Shown here piece by piece: positions 17,816 to 26,589 of a DNA stretch of 64,000 nucleotides. How positions within the stretch are numbered: position 1 is the stretch's first letter; every line of letters starts with the position of its first letter. Origin of the DNA: Candidatus Epulonipiscium sp. (GTDB lineage Bacteria > Bacillota_A > Clostridia > Lachnospirales > Cellulosilyticaceae). A program made the position numbers and the translations under genes. The stretch is from assembly GCA_012841565.1 (NCBI GenBank), contig DUUM01000016.1:1-64000 (forward strand), read 5' to 3'. The notes beneath the pieces were generated by a model. It did no database searches. It worked only from the letters and a program-made list of their open reading frames with translations, and was not told the origin of the DNA.

Positions 17816-18316
17816 TTATTCTAAGTATGTTCCTACAATTTCGCCGTAAAACAACACATGTACATCATTGTCTGGATAAAACTTCTGACTCATACCTGAC
17901 TGTAGAGCTTGCGGCTCTAAAACTTGTTTATAAACTACTTTGCACTCGTAGTGCAAGTTGCACCCTGCAATAAGAGGCGCATTAACTTTATTGGCTCTTG
18001 TTTTTTGTAAGTTGCAACTTTTAAATTTATCTAGATCTCTACCAGATTTTGTTCCACAAAGGGCTAGTTCTTTTACAAATTCATCCCCAAATGGGATGCT
18101 AACTGTGAACTCTTCTGCATTCTTAAGCATCTCATATGTATGCCTTGAATAGCGTACCATAACCATAAACACTGGCTTTCTCCATATATAACCTAGGCTT
18201 CCCCAGGCAATTGTCATTGTATTATCTTCACCTTCATGGGTTACACTGAGGAAGGCCCCTTTAGTGAGTCCCTCTAATACTTCTTGTGCATACTCATTAT
18301 ACTTGATTTCTTGCAT
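17816..18316 (-). CDS. Flavin reductase-like FMN-binding protein
   Basis: This 166-aa protein has the flavin reductase fold: an N-terminal strand region with AFLSVTHEGEDNTMTIAWGS, then a HTYEMLKNAEEFTVSIPF segment, and a C-terminal HVLFYGEIVGTYLE. Such proteins bind FMN and often act as small ferric or flavin reductases, or as partners of monooxygenases. No partner gene adjoins it. The start has no strong AGGAGG (only GGAAAGAGTG), so expression may be modest. Confidence 0.75.
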   Translation of the reverse strand: MQEIKYNEYAQEVLEGLTKGAFLSVTHEGEDNTMTIAWGSLGYIWRKPVFMVMVRYSRHTYEMLKNAEEFTVSIPFGDEFVKELALCGTKSGRDLDKFKSCNLQKTRANKVNAPLIAGCNLHYECKVVYKQVLEPQALQSGMSQKFYPDNDVHVLFYGEIVGTYLE

Positions 18317-18393
18317 GTTATCACTCTTTCCTTGTTGATATAAAACTCTTATTTATAATCATATGCTATATCTTTTATATAAGTGCCAAATAG

Positions 18394-18431
18394 AGCCCTA
18401 TTAATTTAGAATAGACTAAACTAATAGGGCT
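18394..18431 (-). terminator. Probable terminator after the cupin gene
   Basis: Arms AGCCCTATTA (18394-18403) and TAATAGGGCT (18422-18431) pair perfectly, and inner TTTAG/CTAAA segments extend the stem. It lies 22 bp beyond the cupin stop. On the minus strand only a short pyrimidine stretch follows, so termination may be partial. Confidence 0.5.
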
Positions 18432-18452
18432 GTAATAAACTTTGTAACTAGG

Positions 18453-18785
18453 TTATATGAAATCTTTTCGCATAGGGGTGAAGATATCAAGTAGCACGCC
18501 TTTTTTAAGACATTTACAGCCATGCTCGACATTATCTGTCTTAATCATTGTATCTCCTGATTTTACAACTTTCTTTTCACCTTCAATTTCAAACTCAAAT
18601 TCGCCACTTACAACATAAGTAATTTGAGTATGTGGGTGATGATGAAGACTACCTATAGCCCCTTCTTCAAAAGAATTTTCAACACACATCATCTCTTCAT
18701 TGTATGCTAATACTCTTCTTGTAACGCCATCAGCCGCTTCACAAGGTTCTACGTCTTTATAGAACACCCATCTTTGATTTAACAT
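18453..18785 (-). CDS. Single-domain cupin protein
   Basis: This 110-aa beta-barrel protein carries the cupin metal-site pattern: GSLHHHPHTQITYVVSGEFE (His cluster plus Glu) in motif 1 and GDTMIKTDNVEHGCKC with the last metal His in motif 2. It probably binds a divalent metal; similar small cupins include isomerases, dioxygenases and sugar-sensing proteins, and the substrate cannot be deduced. It is divergent from the threonine aldolase gene, with a 42-bp tandem repeat between the two. Confidence 0.75.
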   Translation of the reverse strand: MLNQRWVFYKDVEPCEAADGVTRRVLAYNEEMMCVENSFEEGAIGSLHHHPHTQITYVVSGEFEFEIEGEKKVVKSGDTMIKTDNVEHGCKCLKKGVLLDIFTPMRKDFI

Positions 18786-18830
18786 TGCCTCGCCCCTTTA
18801 TGTCTTTTTTATATTCCTTCTAATTATACC

Positions 18831-18914
18831 ATAAATACTAAAAATACCAACTAGTCTATCGTGATAATACCCATAAATACTAAAAATACCAACTAGTCTA
18901 TCGTGATAATACCC
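18831..18914. repeat. 42-bp tandem direct repeat, two full copies
   Basis: Two identical 42-bp units (18831-18872 and 18873-18914) are followed by the first six bases of a third. Each unit holds ACTAGT and TATCGTGATA, which is an imperfect palindrome. The array lies in the divergent gap between the cupin and threonine aldolase genes, immediately upstream of the region expected to hold the aldolase promoter (TATAAT-like sequence near 18935). Confidence 0.9.
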
Positions 18915-18981
18915 ATAAATTAAGCTATTTATGATATAATTAATTCTAAAATATACGCTATAAAGTAAGGAGCATTTAATT

Positions 18982-20016
18982 ATGAATAGATGGATAGATT
19001 TAAGAAGCGATACAGTAACAGAGCAACCTAATTTTATGAGAGAGGCTATGTTTAATGCCGTAGTCGGCGATGATGTATATGGTGATGACCCAACAGTAGC
19101 TACTCTTGAAACTTTAGCTGCCCGCATGATGGGCAAAGAGGCCGCTCTTTTTGTCCCTAGTGGAACCTTTGGCAACCAACTTGCCCTTTTTACCCATTGT
19201 AACCAGGGGGATGAGGTTATTTTAGGTGATGCGTCTCATATCATCGCCCACGAAGTTGGGGCCGCCTCTGTTATAGCCGGTGTACAACTTAGATCTATTG
19301 ATAGTGATACTGGTGTATTATCGCCGCTTGATATAGAAAAAAGAATAAGAGTTGGTAATGATATACACTACCCAAAGACAGAATTAATCTGTGTTGAAAA
19401 CGCCCATTCTTCTGGCCATGTGATCCCTCTTAGTAATATGAAAGATATTTTTGAGCTAGCTAAAAAATATAACCTCCCTATCCACCTAGATGGGGCAAGA
19501 ATATTTAATGCTGCTATTGCTTTAGGCGTAGATGCTAAAGAAATTACCCAGTATTGTGATTCCCTTATGTTTTGCCTTTCAAAAGGCCTCTGCTCACCTG
19601 TGGGTTCTATATTAGCTGGTGATAAAGCCTTTATTGATATAGCACGTAAAAAAAGAAAACTAATGGGTGGTGGTCTTCGGCAAGCTGGTTTTCTTGCAGC
19701 AGCGGGCATTGTATCCCTTACCCAAATGGTAGACAGACTACACGAAGACCATGATCTTGCTAAGCTGCTGGCTAGTGAGCTTTCTAAGTTTCCTGAGATT
19801 ACAGTAGACCTTAATAATGTACACATTAATATGGTGTTCTTTAAATTTAACGACCCTACTATGGATATTACTAAGCTTGTGACTTTCTTCTTAGACCATC
19901 ATATTAAAATCAATGGGGCTGAAAATGGTGACATGAGATTTGTAACCCATTACTGGATTACCAAAGACGACGTTTATACGGTTGTTGCACTACTAAAAAC
20001 CTTTTTAAACGCCTAG
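18982..20016 (+). CDS. ltaE: Low-specificity L-threonine aldolase
   Basis: This 344-aa PLP-dependent fold-type I enzyme cleaves L-threonine or L-allo-threonine to glycine and acetaldehyde. It has the family N-terminus IDLRSDTVTEQP, the substrate segment VGDDVYGDDP, the PLP-aspartate motif HLDGARIFNAA and the lysine in SLMFCLSKGLCSPVGS, where the Schiff base forms. Length matches the family. It starts with ATG after AAGGAGC. The stop codon overlaps the stop of the convergent ABC ATPase gene through a shared CTAG at 20013-20016. Confidence 0.9.
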   Translation: MNRWIDLRSDTVTEQPNFMREAMFNAVVGDDVYGDDPTVATLETLAARMMGKEAALFVPSGTFGNQLALFTHCNQGDEVILGDASHIIAHEVGAASVIAGVQLRSIDSDTGVLSPLDIEKRIRVGNDIHYPKTELICVENAHSSGHVIPLSNMKDIFELAKKYNLPIHLDGARIFNAAIALGVDAKEITQYCDSLMFCLSKGLCSPVGSILAGDKAFIDIARKKRKLMGGGLRQAGFLAAAGIVSLTQMVDRLHEDHDLAKLLASELSKFPEITVDLNNVHINMVFFKFNDPTMDITKLVTFFLDHHIKINGAENGDMRFVTHYWITKDDVYTVVALLKTFLNA

Positions 20017-20708
20017 GTGTTACTTGTTTGAATATCCATATTTATTCTACCATCCTTAATCTCAAGAATCCGGTCCGCTTGCTCGGCTATTCTTTGATCA
20101 TGGGTAATCACAATAAATGTTGATTTAAATTCTTTATTTATATCCTTGAGCAGCTTATACACGATTTGGGTTGTTTCTGAGTCAAGATTTCCCGTTGGTT
20201 CATCACCTAATATTATTTTGGGGTTATTAATTAGGGAACGGGCAATGGCTGCTCTTTGTTGTTGCCCTCCTGATATATCTGTTGCCCTGTTATTTCGCAC
20301 ATCAGTTAGACCTACTAATTCTATTAGATCATTGGCTCTTTTGGTCGCCTCAGCCGTTACTTTATTATGCTTAATTCTATAAGGAATGAGTATGTTTTCG
20401 AATACGGTAAACTCAGGTAATAAATAATGAAATTGAAAGATAAAGCCAATGGTTTCATTTCTTAGGCTAGATAAATTATTTTTATTAAAATTTGAAATGT
20501 CTTTGCCTTCAATTAGCACCTGGCCACTTGTTGCCCGATCTAATGTTCCTATTATATTCATCAAGGTGGATTTGCCACTCCCTGAAGCGCCTATAATAGA
20601 CGTAAATGAGCTTTCTGCAAAGGTTAAGTTTACATCAAATAAAACCTGGGTCTTTATTTTTTCTCCGTATATTTTATTGATATTTTTAAGTTCTAATATA
20701 TTAGCCAT
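20013..20708 (-). CDS. ABC transporter ATPase, MacB/LolD type
   Basis: This 231-aa ATPase carries Walker A GASGSGKST, the signature ISGGQQQRAAIARSL, Walker B IILGDEPTGNLDS and a switch histidine in VITHDQ. NLDS and the Q-loop FQFHYLLPEF are typical of the LolD/MacB class that powers FtsX-like permeases. Its start overlaps the permease gene by 8 bp, so the two make one transporter. This class moves peptides, lipoproteins or drugs, or couples ATP to periplasmic events, rather than classic import. Substrate unknown. Confidence 0.9.
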   Translation of the reverse strand: MANILELKNINKIYGEKIKTQVLFDVNLTFAESSFTSIIGASGSGKSTLMNIIGTLDRATSGQVLIEGKDISNFNKNNLSSLRNETIGFIFQFHYLLPEFTVFENILIPYRIKHNKVTAEATKRANDLIELVGLTDVRNNRATDISGGQQQRAAIARSLINNPKIILGDEPTGNLDSETTQIVYKLLKDINKEFKSTFIVITHDQRIAEQADRILEIKDGRINMDIQTSNT

Positions 20709-21858
20709 TCTTAATCACCTCTATTGGATTCAGTTTGGACGATTTTCTAGCTGGTATAAGGGCTGCTAGAGTAGATGAGACAATAGCTATAATGACTGAA
20801 CCTGTTATAAATGTATAATCTAAATAAAATGGAACCAAAGATGTTCCATCAGGATTTTTTACAAACTTAGAAAACACATAAGTCAGTCCAATACCTAGGC
20901 CTGTTCCTATAATAGCTCCTATTGTCCCTAGTATGAGTCCTTGAAATAGGAAAATAAGACTAGCCGTACTATCCTTTATTCCCATTGCTTTTAGGATTCC
21001 TATTTGCCTTGATTTTTGCACAACTGATATGGCCAGTACTGAGGAGATTCCTAGCAAGACAGCAAGGAGTACAAAAACTTGAATCATGTAACTAGAGGCT
21101 GATTGGCCTGCAAGACCTGATAATAATTGCTGGTTTTGAGATTTCCAATTTGTTACTTCTAACGCATCACTACTTAATAAAACTCCTACATCATCAGCAA
21201 TGATATCCGCACTAAACACATCCTCAATTTGTGTTTCGATAGCTGTTAGCTCATTTTGTTTATCTAAAAGATACTCTGCATTTTCAAGGGTCATAACTGC
21301 CCATGAACTATTAATACTAGCCACCTTAAAGTCGTAAATGCCAACTATTTCTACTGTGGCTGCTCTAGCACCTTGGGTTGTTATTTCTACCTGATCTCCT
21401 AGACTTACGCCCATCTTTTGGACTAAATCCTTCCCAAACATTACTTCTGAACGCCTTTGGGGAATTCTACCACTCATTATTTTATCCCGGAAATCATAGA
21501 TTTTATTAGCATCTGCAAATTTTAATCCTCTTATTAAAATCGGATAAGATTCTTCATTTGCTAATACTAGTGCTGGGGAATCTAACGCTTTTGATACAGC
21601 CGAAAATCTCTTATCTGCTTTAAGATTTACTATTAAGACCTCTTGGGTATCAAAATAATCTTCATTGCCTCTTGGTATGATTGTTATATGAGATGAACTG
21701 CCTATTGTTGTATCGACCAATGATCTTTGCAGACCATCAATTAATGAACCTATAAATATTTGCACTGAAACACCTATGGCAATTCCTATGACAATAAGGA
21801 GTGTCTGCCCCTTATTTGAGTTTAAAAACCTTCTTGCTATACTAAAGGCTAAATTCAT
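20701..21858 (-). CDS. FtsX/MacB-like ABC transporter permease
   Basis: A 385-aa permease with an N-terminal helix (NKGQTLLIVIGIAIGVSVQI), a ~230-residue extracytoplasmic MacB-type core (about 45-260), and three C-terminal helices (VFVLLAVLLGISSVL, then two more), ending in ARKSSKLNPIEVIKNG, the family's usual C-terminal tail. It forms a pair with the downstream ATPase. No signal-coupled histidine kinase (as in BceAB systems) is adjacent, and the core is too small for BceB. Confidence 0.88.
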   Translation of the reverse strand: MNLAFSIARRFLNSNKGQTLLIVIGIAIGVSVQIFIGSLIDGLQRSLVDTTIGSSSHITIIPRGNEDYFDTQEVLIVNLKADKRFSAVSKALDSPALVLANEESYPILIRGLKFADANKIYDFRDKIMSGRIPQRRSEVMFGKDLVQKMGVSLGDQVEITTQGARAATVEIVGIYDFKVASINSSWAVMTLENAEYLLDKQNELTAIETQIEDVFSADIIADDVGVLLSSDALEVTNWKSQNQQLLSGLAGQSASSYMIQVFVLLAVLLGISSVLAISVVQKSRQIGILKAMGIKDSTASLIFLFQGLILGTIGAIIGTGLGIGLTYVFSKFVKNPDGTSLVPFYLDYTFITGSVIIAIVSSTLAALIPARKSSKLNPIEVIKNG

Positions 21859-21938
21859 GCTTACATCACATCCTTATTCAAATTCACCGTATCTTTAATT
21901 CTACTTCTCCTTATTATATTCGACCTTATAGTACAAAG

Positions 21939-21966
21939 CAAATGATTATTACATAATAATCATTTG
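21939..21966. repeat. 12-bp perfect inverted repeat
   Basis: CAAATGATTATT (21939-21950) and its complement AATAATCATTTG (21955-21966) flank a four-base loop. It sits between the terminator of the M32 peptidase gene and the start of the permease gene, so it could be a regulatory site or part of a double terminator. Confidence 0.6.
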
Positions 21967-21999
21967 AAAAAAGCTGATAACTCTTAAGGTTATCAGCTT
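21967..21999 (-). terminator. Intrinsic terminator of the M32 carboxypeptidase gene
   Basis: On the minus strand, AAGCTGATAAC and GTTATCAGCTT (21971-21981 / 21989-21999, 11 bp perfect, loop of 7) are followed by TTTTTTC. It lies 13 bp past the peptidase stop. Confidence 0.85.
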
Positions 22000-22011
22000 C
22001 TATATGTTTCT

Positions 22012-23523
22012 TTATTTAAAATAAATTTCCCCAAATTTTTTCTCTAAATAATCTGTAAAATATTTTGGATTTAATTCCTCACCTGTGGCCTCTTTCATCA
22101 GCTCTCCTGGCGATTTCAATCCGCCGTATTGATGAATTTTTTCATTTAACCAGTGAACAATAGGCGCAAAATCTCCCTTTTCAATACACTGATCAAAGTC
22201 AACATCTTGCTCCATGGCATGTAAAACTTGTGAAGCATAAGCCGTACCAACTGCGTAAGACGGAAAATATCCAAATAGTCCTGAGGACCAGTGTGTATCT
22301 TGAAGAACCCCTACTGAATCCGTAGGTGGAGTAATTCCCATGTAGCTCTCATATTTTTCATTCCATACTTTCGGTAAATCTTCAACTTCAATTTCTCCCC
22401 CAATAAGGGCTTTTTCGATCTCATATCGAATGATAATGTGAAGGCAATAAGTGAGCTCGTCCGCCTCAGTTCTAATCAACGATGGCTTAGCAATATTAAT
22501 TGCTTTATAAAAAGCTTCTTCTTTCACTCCTTCAAGTTGAGGGAAATAAGATTTGATTTTAGGTAGAATATACCCAACATAACCTTTGCTCCGACCGATT
22601 AAGTTTTCAAAAAATCTAGACTGTGATTCATGGACTGCCATAGATACGCCACCTTCTAACACCGTAAAGGCGTAGTCTCTAGAAACACCTTGTTCATATA
22701 TTCCATGTCCTCCCTCATGAATCGTGCTTAGAACAGCACTCATGAGGTTGTCTTCATAATAATGAGTCGTTAAACGCACATCATCTGCGCCTATATCAAG
22801 GGTAAAAGGATGCTCACTTTCTTTTAGCATGCCACCTTCAAAATCAAACCCTAACTCTTTTAAAATTTCAATTGAAAGCCTTTCTTGGTCTTTACAACTA
22901 AAAGACTGATGCAAAAACTCATCTTTGATCGGTTGTCCTTCTTGGTCAATCTTCTTAATTAAAGGAATAATGGTCTCTTTTAATTGTTCAAAAAACTGAT
23001 CCAACATCTCAACTGTCATTCCCGGTTCAAAATCATCTAATGCTTTATTATAGGGGTGCCCAGTATAGCCCCTATAGTCTATAAATTTTCTTGTATAGGA
23101 TACAATCTCTTCTAAATGAGGTTTAAAGAATTCAAAATCATCTAGATCTTTTGCTTTTTCCCAGGCTGATTCTGCATTTGCTACTACTTCTGTATACTTC
23201 ATCACTTCTTCTTTGGGAATCTTTGTATTATCATCGTAGTCTTTACGGCATTCTCTTACCATGGCTAATGTTGCTAGGTCTAGCTCCTCTTTATTTGCTT
23301 CTAGAACTTCTAAAACCTGCTTCATTTCATCTGATGTTTGTATAGCATAAATATCTCCTGCTAAGACACCCCTTGCAATAGCACGGGTTGCAACGCCTTT
23401 TTTTGTTGCGCCTGTGGCTTGGTCCCACTCAAATATAGAGGATGCATAGATATAAGCTTTCATTCTTTTTTGTAGTTCCATTAATTGTTCAATTGTTTTT
23501 TTCATTTCGTCCTTCTCCTTCAA
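22012..23523 (-). CDS. Metallocarboxypeptidase, M32 (Taq) family
   Basis: A 503-aa zinc carboxypeptidase. The HEGGH motif in TIHEGGHGIYEQG is the M32 active-site HExxH, and HESQSRFFENLIGR supplies the downstream conserved region. Length matches Taq-type enzymes (about 500 residues) with no signal peptide, so it should act on peptides in the cytoplasm. It has its own ribosome binding site and a strong terminator. The TspO-like gene lies 14 bp upstream in the same direction, so the two may be co-transcribed, with no obvious functional link. Confidence 0.92.
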   Translation of the reverse strand: MKEKDEMKKTIEQLMELQKRMKAYIYASSIFEWDQATGATKKGVATRAIARGVLAGDIYAIQTSDEMKQVLEVLEANKEELDLATLAMVRECRKDYDDNTKIPKEEVMKYTEVVANAESAWEKAKDLDDFEFFKPHLEEIVSYTRKFIDYRGYTGHPYNKALDDFEPGMTVEMLDQFFEQLKETIIPLIKKIDQEGQPIKDEFLHQSFSCKDQERLSIEILKELGFDFEGGMLKESEHPFTLDIGADDVRLTTHYYEDNLMSAVLSTIHEGGHGIYEQGVSRDYAFTVLEGGVSMAVHESQSRFFENLIGRSKGYVGYILPKIKSYFPQLEGVKEEAFYKAINIAKPSLIRTEADELTYCLHIIIRYEIEKALIGGEIEVEDLPKVWNEKYESYMGITPPTDSVGVLQDTHWSSGLFGYFPSYAVGTAYASQVLHAMEQDVDFDQCIEKGDFAPIVHWLNEKIHQYGGLKSPGELMKEATGEELNPKYFTDYLEKKFGEIYFK

Positions 23524-23537
23524 GTTAGTTTATAGGA

Positions 23538-24347
23538 TTAATTTCTTTCTGTTTGATAAGCCTTTGGCATAGCAAATATACTGGCAAAAATAATCACCAT
23601 AGAAAAAAGTGTAATAATTATAATGCCTTTGTACTGGCCTCCAAAAAATGTTAGGTGTTTTATTAATATGCCAAGAAATGCCCATAGGGTAACGAAAGCA
23701 TAAGGTGCATCTTTTTTATAAAATACAAATTTTAGGGTAATAATAGTGGCAACTAGAATAAGGATCATTGTCCACGTGGCAGGTGCAATTCCAAAGCCAT
23801 CCCAGTTAATACTCACTAAAAAAGCCGTAATATTAGCAATGGTTGCAACAGAGATCCAACTTAAATAAATGCTAAAAGGCCATTGTACTGTTATCTTTTC
23901 TATTATAGAATCCCCACTATTTGTATTAACCTTTTCATAAATATCAATGAGGGATATAAGTAGTATTAACATAATCACGACAGATATGAATATTTTTTCA
24001 TAATGCCAAGCGAATATCCAACCAGCATTGGCCAAAGATGCAATGAAAAATGACCATCCTATACTAGATACCACGTCTACGTATTCTTTTTTCCCTTTTG
24101 AGAAGAAACCTAATTGGTAAATAACAAATAATCCCAATGCAAAATAAATAACACCCCATATAGCGAATGTAATCCCTGCTGGTGCAAATAAATTAGGATA
24201 GGAATCTGAAATTTCCCCTGTTGTTTTTCCATTAAGAGGAATGGTATTGGCTAGTCCATTCACAACAATGGTTAAAATAAATCCTATTACATTTAAAATC
24301 TGAAATAGCTTTACCTTTTTTGTATATGCATCTGTCATTACTTTCAC
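23538..24347 (-). CDS. TspO/MBR-related tryptophan-rich membrane protein
   Basis: A 269-aa polytopic protein. The first helix is followed by ANTIPLNGKTTGEISDSYPN, and FAPAGITFAIWGVIYFAL is the hallmark helix-start motif of long TspO-like proteins. About eight hydrophobic segments are present, more than the five of classic TspO. Family members bind porphyrins or act in stress sensing, but long forms in Firmicutes have no proved role. Confidence 0.8.
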   Translation of the reverse strand: MKVMTDAYTKKVKLFQILNVIGFILTIVVNGLANTIPLNGKTTGEISDSYPNLFAPAGITFAIWGVIYFALGLFVIYQLGFFSKGKKEYVDVVSSIGWSFFIASLANAGWIFAWHYEKIFISVVIMLILLISLIDIYEKVNTNSGDSIIEKITVQWPFSIYLSWISVATIANITAFLVSINWDGFGIAPATWTMILILVATIITLKFVFYKKDAPYAFVTLWAFLGILIKHLTFFGGQYKGIIIITLFSMVIIFASIFAMPKAYQTERN

Positions 24348-24380
24348 ACCTTTCTTTATTTTAATATTGATTATGCTGGT

Positions 24381-25637
24381 TTAAATTATAAAATAGTAAG
24401 AATCTAAAAGATAAGGTTCCTTATATTTAACTGCTAATTTCCATAACATATTTTTAATCTTAGATAAAGGTATTTCCCCCTCCTCATATATTGCTATATG
24501 CTTCAAAAAATTTGTTTTTTCTTTTTGTGATACCGTATTCTTAAAATAGCCCCAAACATGAAGGGCTCCGTTAAGGGAGTTGCCTATTGTATATTCTTTT
24601 TCCATAGCCTCTTCAATTAAATTGTAAAACTCTTGTGCTGGGTAATTCTTTTTTTCCTTTAGTAACTGCCGTATAGCAGTATAATTAGCTGGGGCATTCT
24701 CAAGGATTGTATACTTATACTTCCCCCATTCCTGTTCTAGCTTATTAATCTTTTTATCATCAGAGGTTGTATTGATACACTTAACTGCTGATAGGTTTTT
24801 ATCTTTTACTTCTAGCATTATATCAATCTCTTGACCGTTAATTTCTTTATAGTAGGCCATAAAGTCATTAATCCCTGTGGTTTTAGAATGTCCTCCTGGT
24901 TTTTTTTCAGGATCCTGCTGAGAGTAATGAATCTTTTGTTTTCCATCACCAGGTTTCCATGTTTGCTTTGCCTGGTTAATCCAGTATAAATCATTGTGCT
25001 CATTGTCACATTTGTTGATTTCATGGTGTAAATTATCAAACACAACTGGTATTCCTAGGCTTTCTCCGATATTAAGGACGTCCTTAATAGTGTATGAGCG
25101 ATCATCATTTTCTATCACCAGATGGTCCTTTATATCCTGCTCCAACTTGTTATAGCTTAGGGCAAACCTCTCTATTGCTTGGCTTTTATCACCATATACC
25201 CCACCAATATGAAGTATCATCTTATTTTCCCGTCCGCCACCTAAACTACGTAGTAGCTTGGTGTGGTAATCTAGGTCTAATGTAGCCCTTTCAACAACTT
25301 CTGGATTGGGAGAGTTTAACACTGTATATTGTCCTGGGTGCATAGATATTCTCATATTGCTTTTTCGGATTTTTGTAGCAATTGCGCCCAGTTGATCTGA
25401 AAATAGTTCCCACCAGTTTAAGGTGTTAACATGGCTTGAGCCAAAAGGTATTATATCTGAGCTAATCCTAAAGAGTTTTATATTGTTTTCAATGTTATAG
25501 TCAATAATATTTTCTAAGGACTTTAAGTTGTGGGCAATTAATGCTAGCAATTTTTCCTCGGTTGCATTATCCATTCGACAACTTTTCATATTAGTACTGG
25601 GAACGCCTACTGTTAAACACGCATATCCTATACTCAC
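24381..25637 (-). CDS. uvsE: UV DNA damage endonuclease
   Basis: A 418-aa UvsE/UVDE TIM-barrel enzyme. The N-terminus IGYACLTVGVPSTNMKSCR and the motifs FRISSDIIPF, SMHPGQYTVLNSPN, LVIENDD and VFDNLHHEIN provide the metal-binding His, Glu and Asp residues of the AP-endonuclease-like fold. It nicks DNA 5' of UV photoproducts, which starts an excision route independent of UvrABC. The start is a GTG overlapping the AraC gene's TGA by four bases. A C-terminal extension of about 110 residues after the barrel is usual in bacterial homologues. Confidence 0.92.
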   Translation of the reverse strand: MSIGYACLTVGVPSTNMKSCRMDNATEEKLLALIAHNLKSLENIIDYNIENNIKLFRISSDIIPFGSSHVNTLNWWELFSDQLGAIATKIRKSNMRISMHPGQYTVLNSPNPEVVERATLDLDYHTKLLRSLGGGRENKMILHIGGVYGDKSQAIERFALSYNKLEQDIKDHLVIENDDRSYTIKDVLNIGESLGIPVVFDNLHHEINKCDNEHNDLYWINQAKQTWKPGDGKQKIHYSQQDPEKKPGGHSKTTGINDFMAYYKEINGQEIDIMLEVKDKNLSAVKCINTTSDDKKINKLEQEWGKYKYTILENAPANYTAIRQLLKEKKNYPAQEFYNLIEEAMEKEYTIGNSLNGALHVWGYFKNTVSQKEKTNFLKHIAIYEEGEIPLSKIKNMLWKLAVKYKEPYLLDSYYFII

Positions 25638-26473
25638 TGCAGCACCCCTTTATTGGTTATATTATACAGCTTTTCTTTATCTCTATAACGGTATTCCCTT
25701 GGTGTTACCTGAAAGGTTTCTTGAAAAACACGGTTAAAAGTCCTTTGACTATTAAATCCTGAATCATTACATATTTGGGTAATAGTATGGTCTGTGGTAC
25801 TCATCAACATGGTGGCATAATTTAATCTTACGCCATTAATATAGTCATTGAAATTAGTATTTAATTTGTTTGAAAAAATACGAGATAAGTAGTACTTACT
25901 GACCCCTAGTTCATCTGCAATACTATCTAATGACAGATAATCCCTAAAGTTTTGAGAAATATAATTGACTAACTGATAAATTAAACCATGGAAATCTGAA
26001 TCTTTATTATTGATAAGATTAAGTTCTGGTAAGATCCTAGCTAGAATTAACTGAATAAACGCTTTACATGCAGATAAATTTTTGACTTCATCCATTTCTT
26101 TAAAAAGAGCATGCATGGCAAAAGCAACATCCTCATGCAAATTTTCTTTAAGCACAAAGGAATCATGTGCATGATAGTTAATTAGTTTATTCATATGTTC
26201 CCCTGTTAACATAAGCCCACATATGACGGTTAAAGCAGTATTTAATGGCGATTCTTGTGACAATTGCGTATCATAACTGTGAATTATATTAGGAAATATA
26301 ATAATAAAATCACCTTTTTTAAAGACCTTTTTATTATTGTTAATAGTCATTTTTATTTCATTTTCTAGGACATAAACCATTTCTAATTGAGAATGAAGAT
26401 GTAATGGAAAATTCAACCCAATTGAATGGAATACCCGTATATTTTCATTTAATTTCTCATAAAACGGAATCAT
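25634..26473 (-). CDS. AraC-family regulator with cupin sensor domain
   Basis: A 279-aa regulator. Residues 1-~110 form a cupin ligand domain (FPLHLHSQLEMVYVLEN; GDFIIIFPNIIH). The C-terminal ~100 residues contain two helix-turn-helix units (SLDSIADELGVSKYYLSRIF; QICNDSGFNSQRTFNRVFQE) and the family signature NRVFQETFQVTPREYR. It is divergent from the Gfo/ThuA/Gfo operon, which is the likely target, and shares four bases with uvsE, which is translationally coupled behind it. Confidence 0.9.
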   Translation of the reverse strand: MIPFYEKLNENIRVFHSIGLNFPLHLHSQLEMVYVLENEIKMTINNNKKVFKKGDFIIIFPNIIHSYDTQLSQESPLNTALTVICGLMLTGEHMNKLINYHAHDSFVLKENLHEDVAFAMHALFKEMDEVKNLSACKAFIQLILARILPELNLINNKDSDFHGLIYQLVNYISQNFRDYLSLDSIADELGVSKYYLSRIFSNKLNTNFNDYINGVRLNYATMLMSTTDHTITQICNDSGFNSQRTFNRVFQETFQVTPREYRYRDKEKLYNITNKGVLQ

Positions 26474-26589
26474 TTCTTCATCCTTCCTAAGTGCAATATT
26501 TGGCTATAAATCAATTGTTTATGTCCAGTATTCTAGTAATAATTACCTTATAATATATATTATAACACGAACTTAGGAGGAGATGTAAC

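Noticed and set aside
18831..18914. CRISPR-like array
   Set aside because: The two repeats are adjacent with no spacer, there is no third full copy, and no cas gene is near.
18798..19175. 125-aa minus-strand ORF with internal repeats
   Set aside because: It lies over the tandem repeat and the 5' end of the threonine aldolase gene. Its repeated peptide comes only from the 42-bp DNA repeat.
20013..21858. BceAB-type antimicrobial peptide detoxification system
   Set aside because: The permease is 385 aa with four helices; BceB-type permeases are about 650 aa with ten, and no sensor kinase or response regulator is adjacent.
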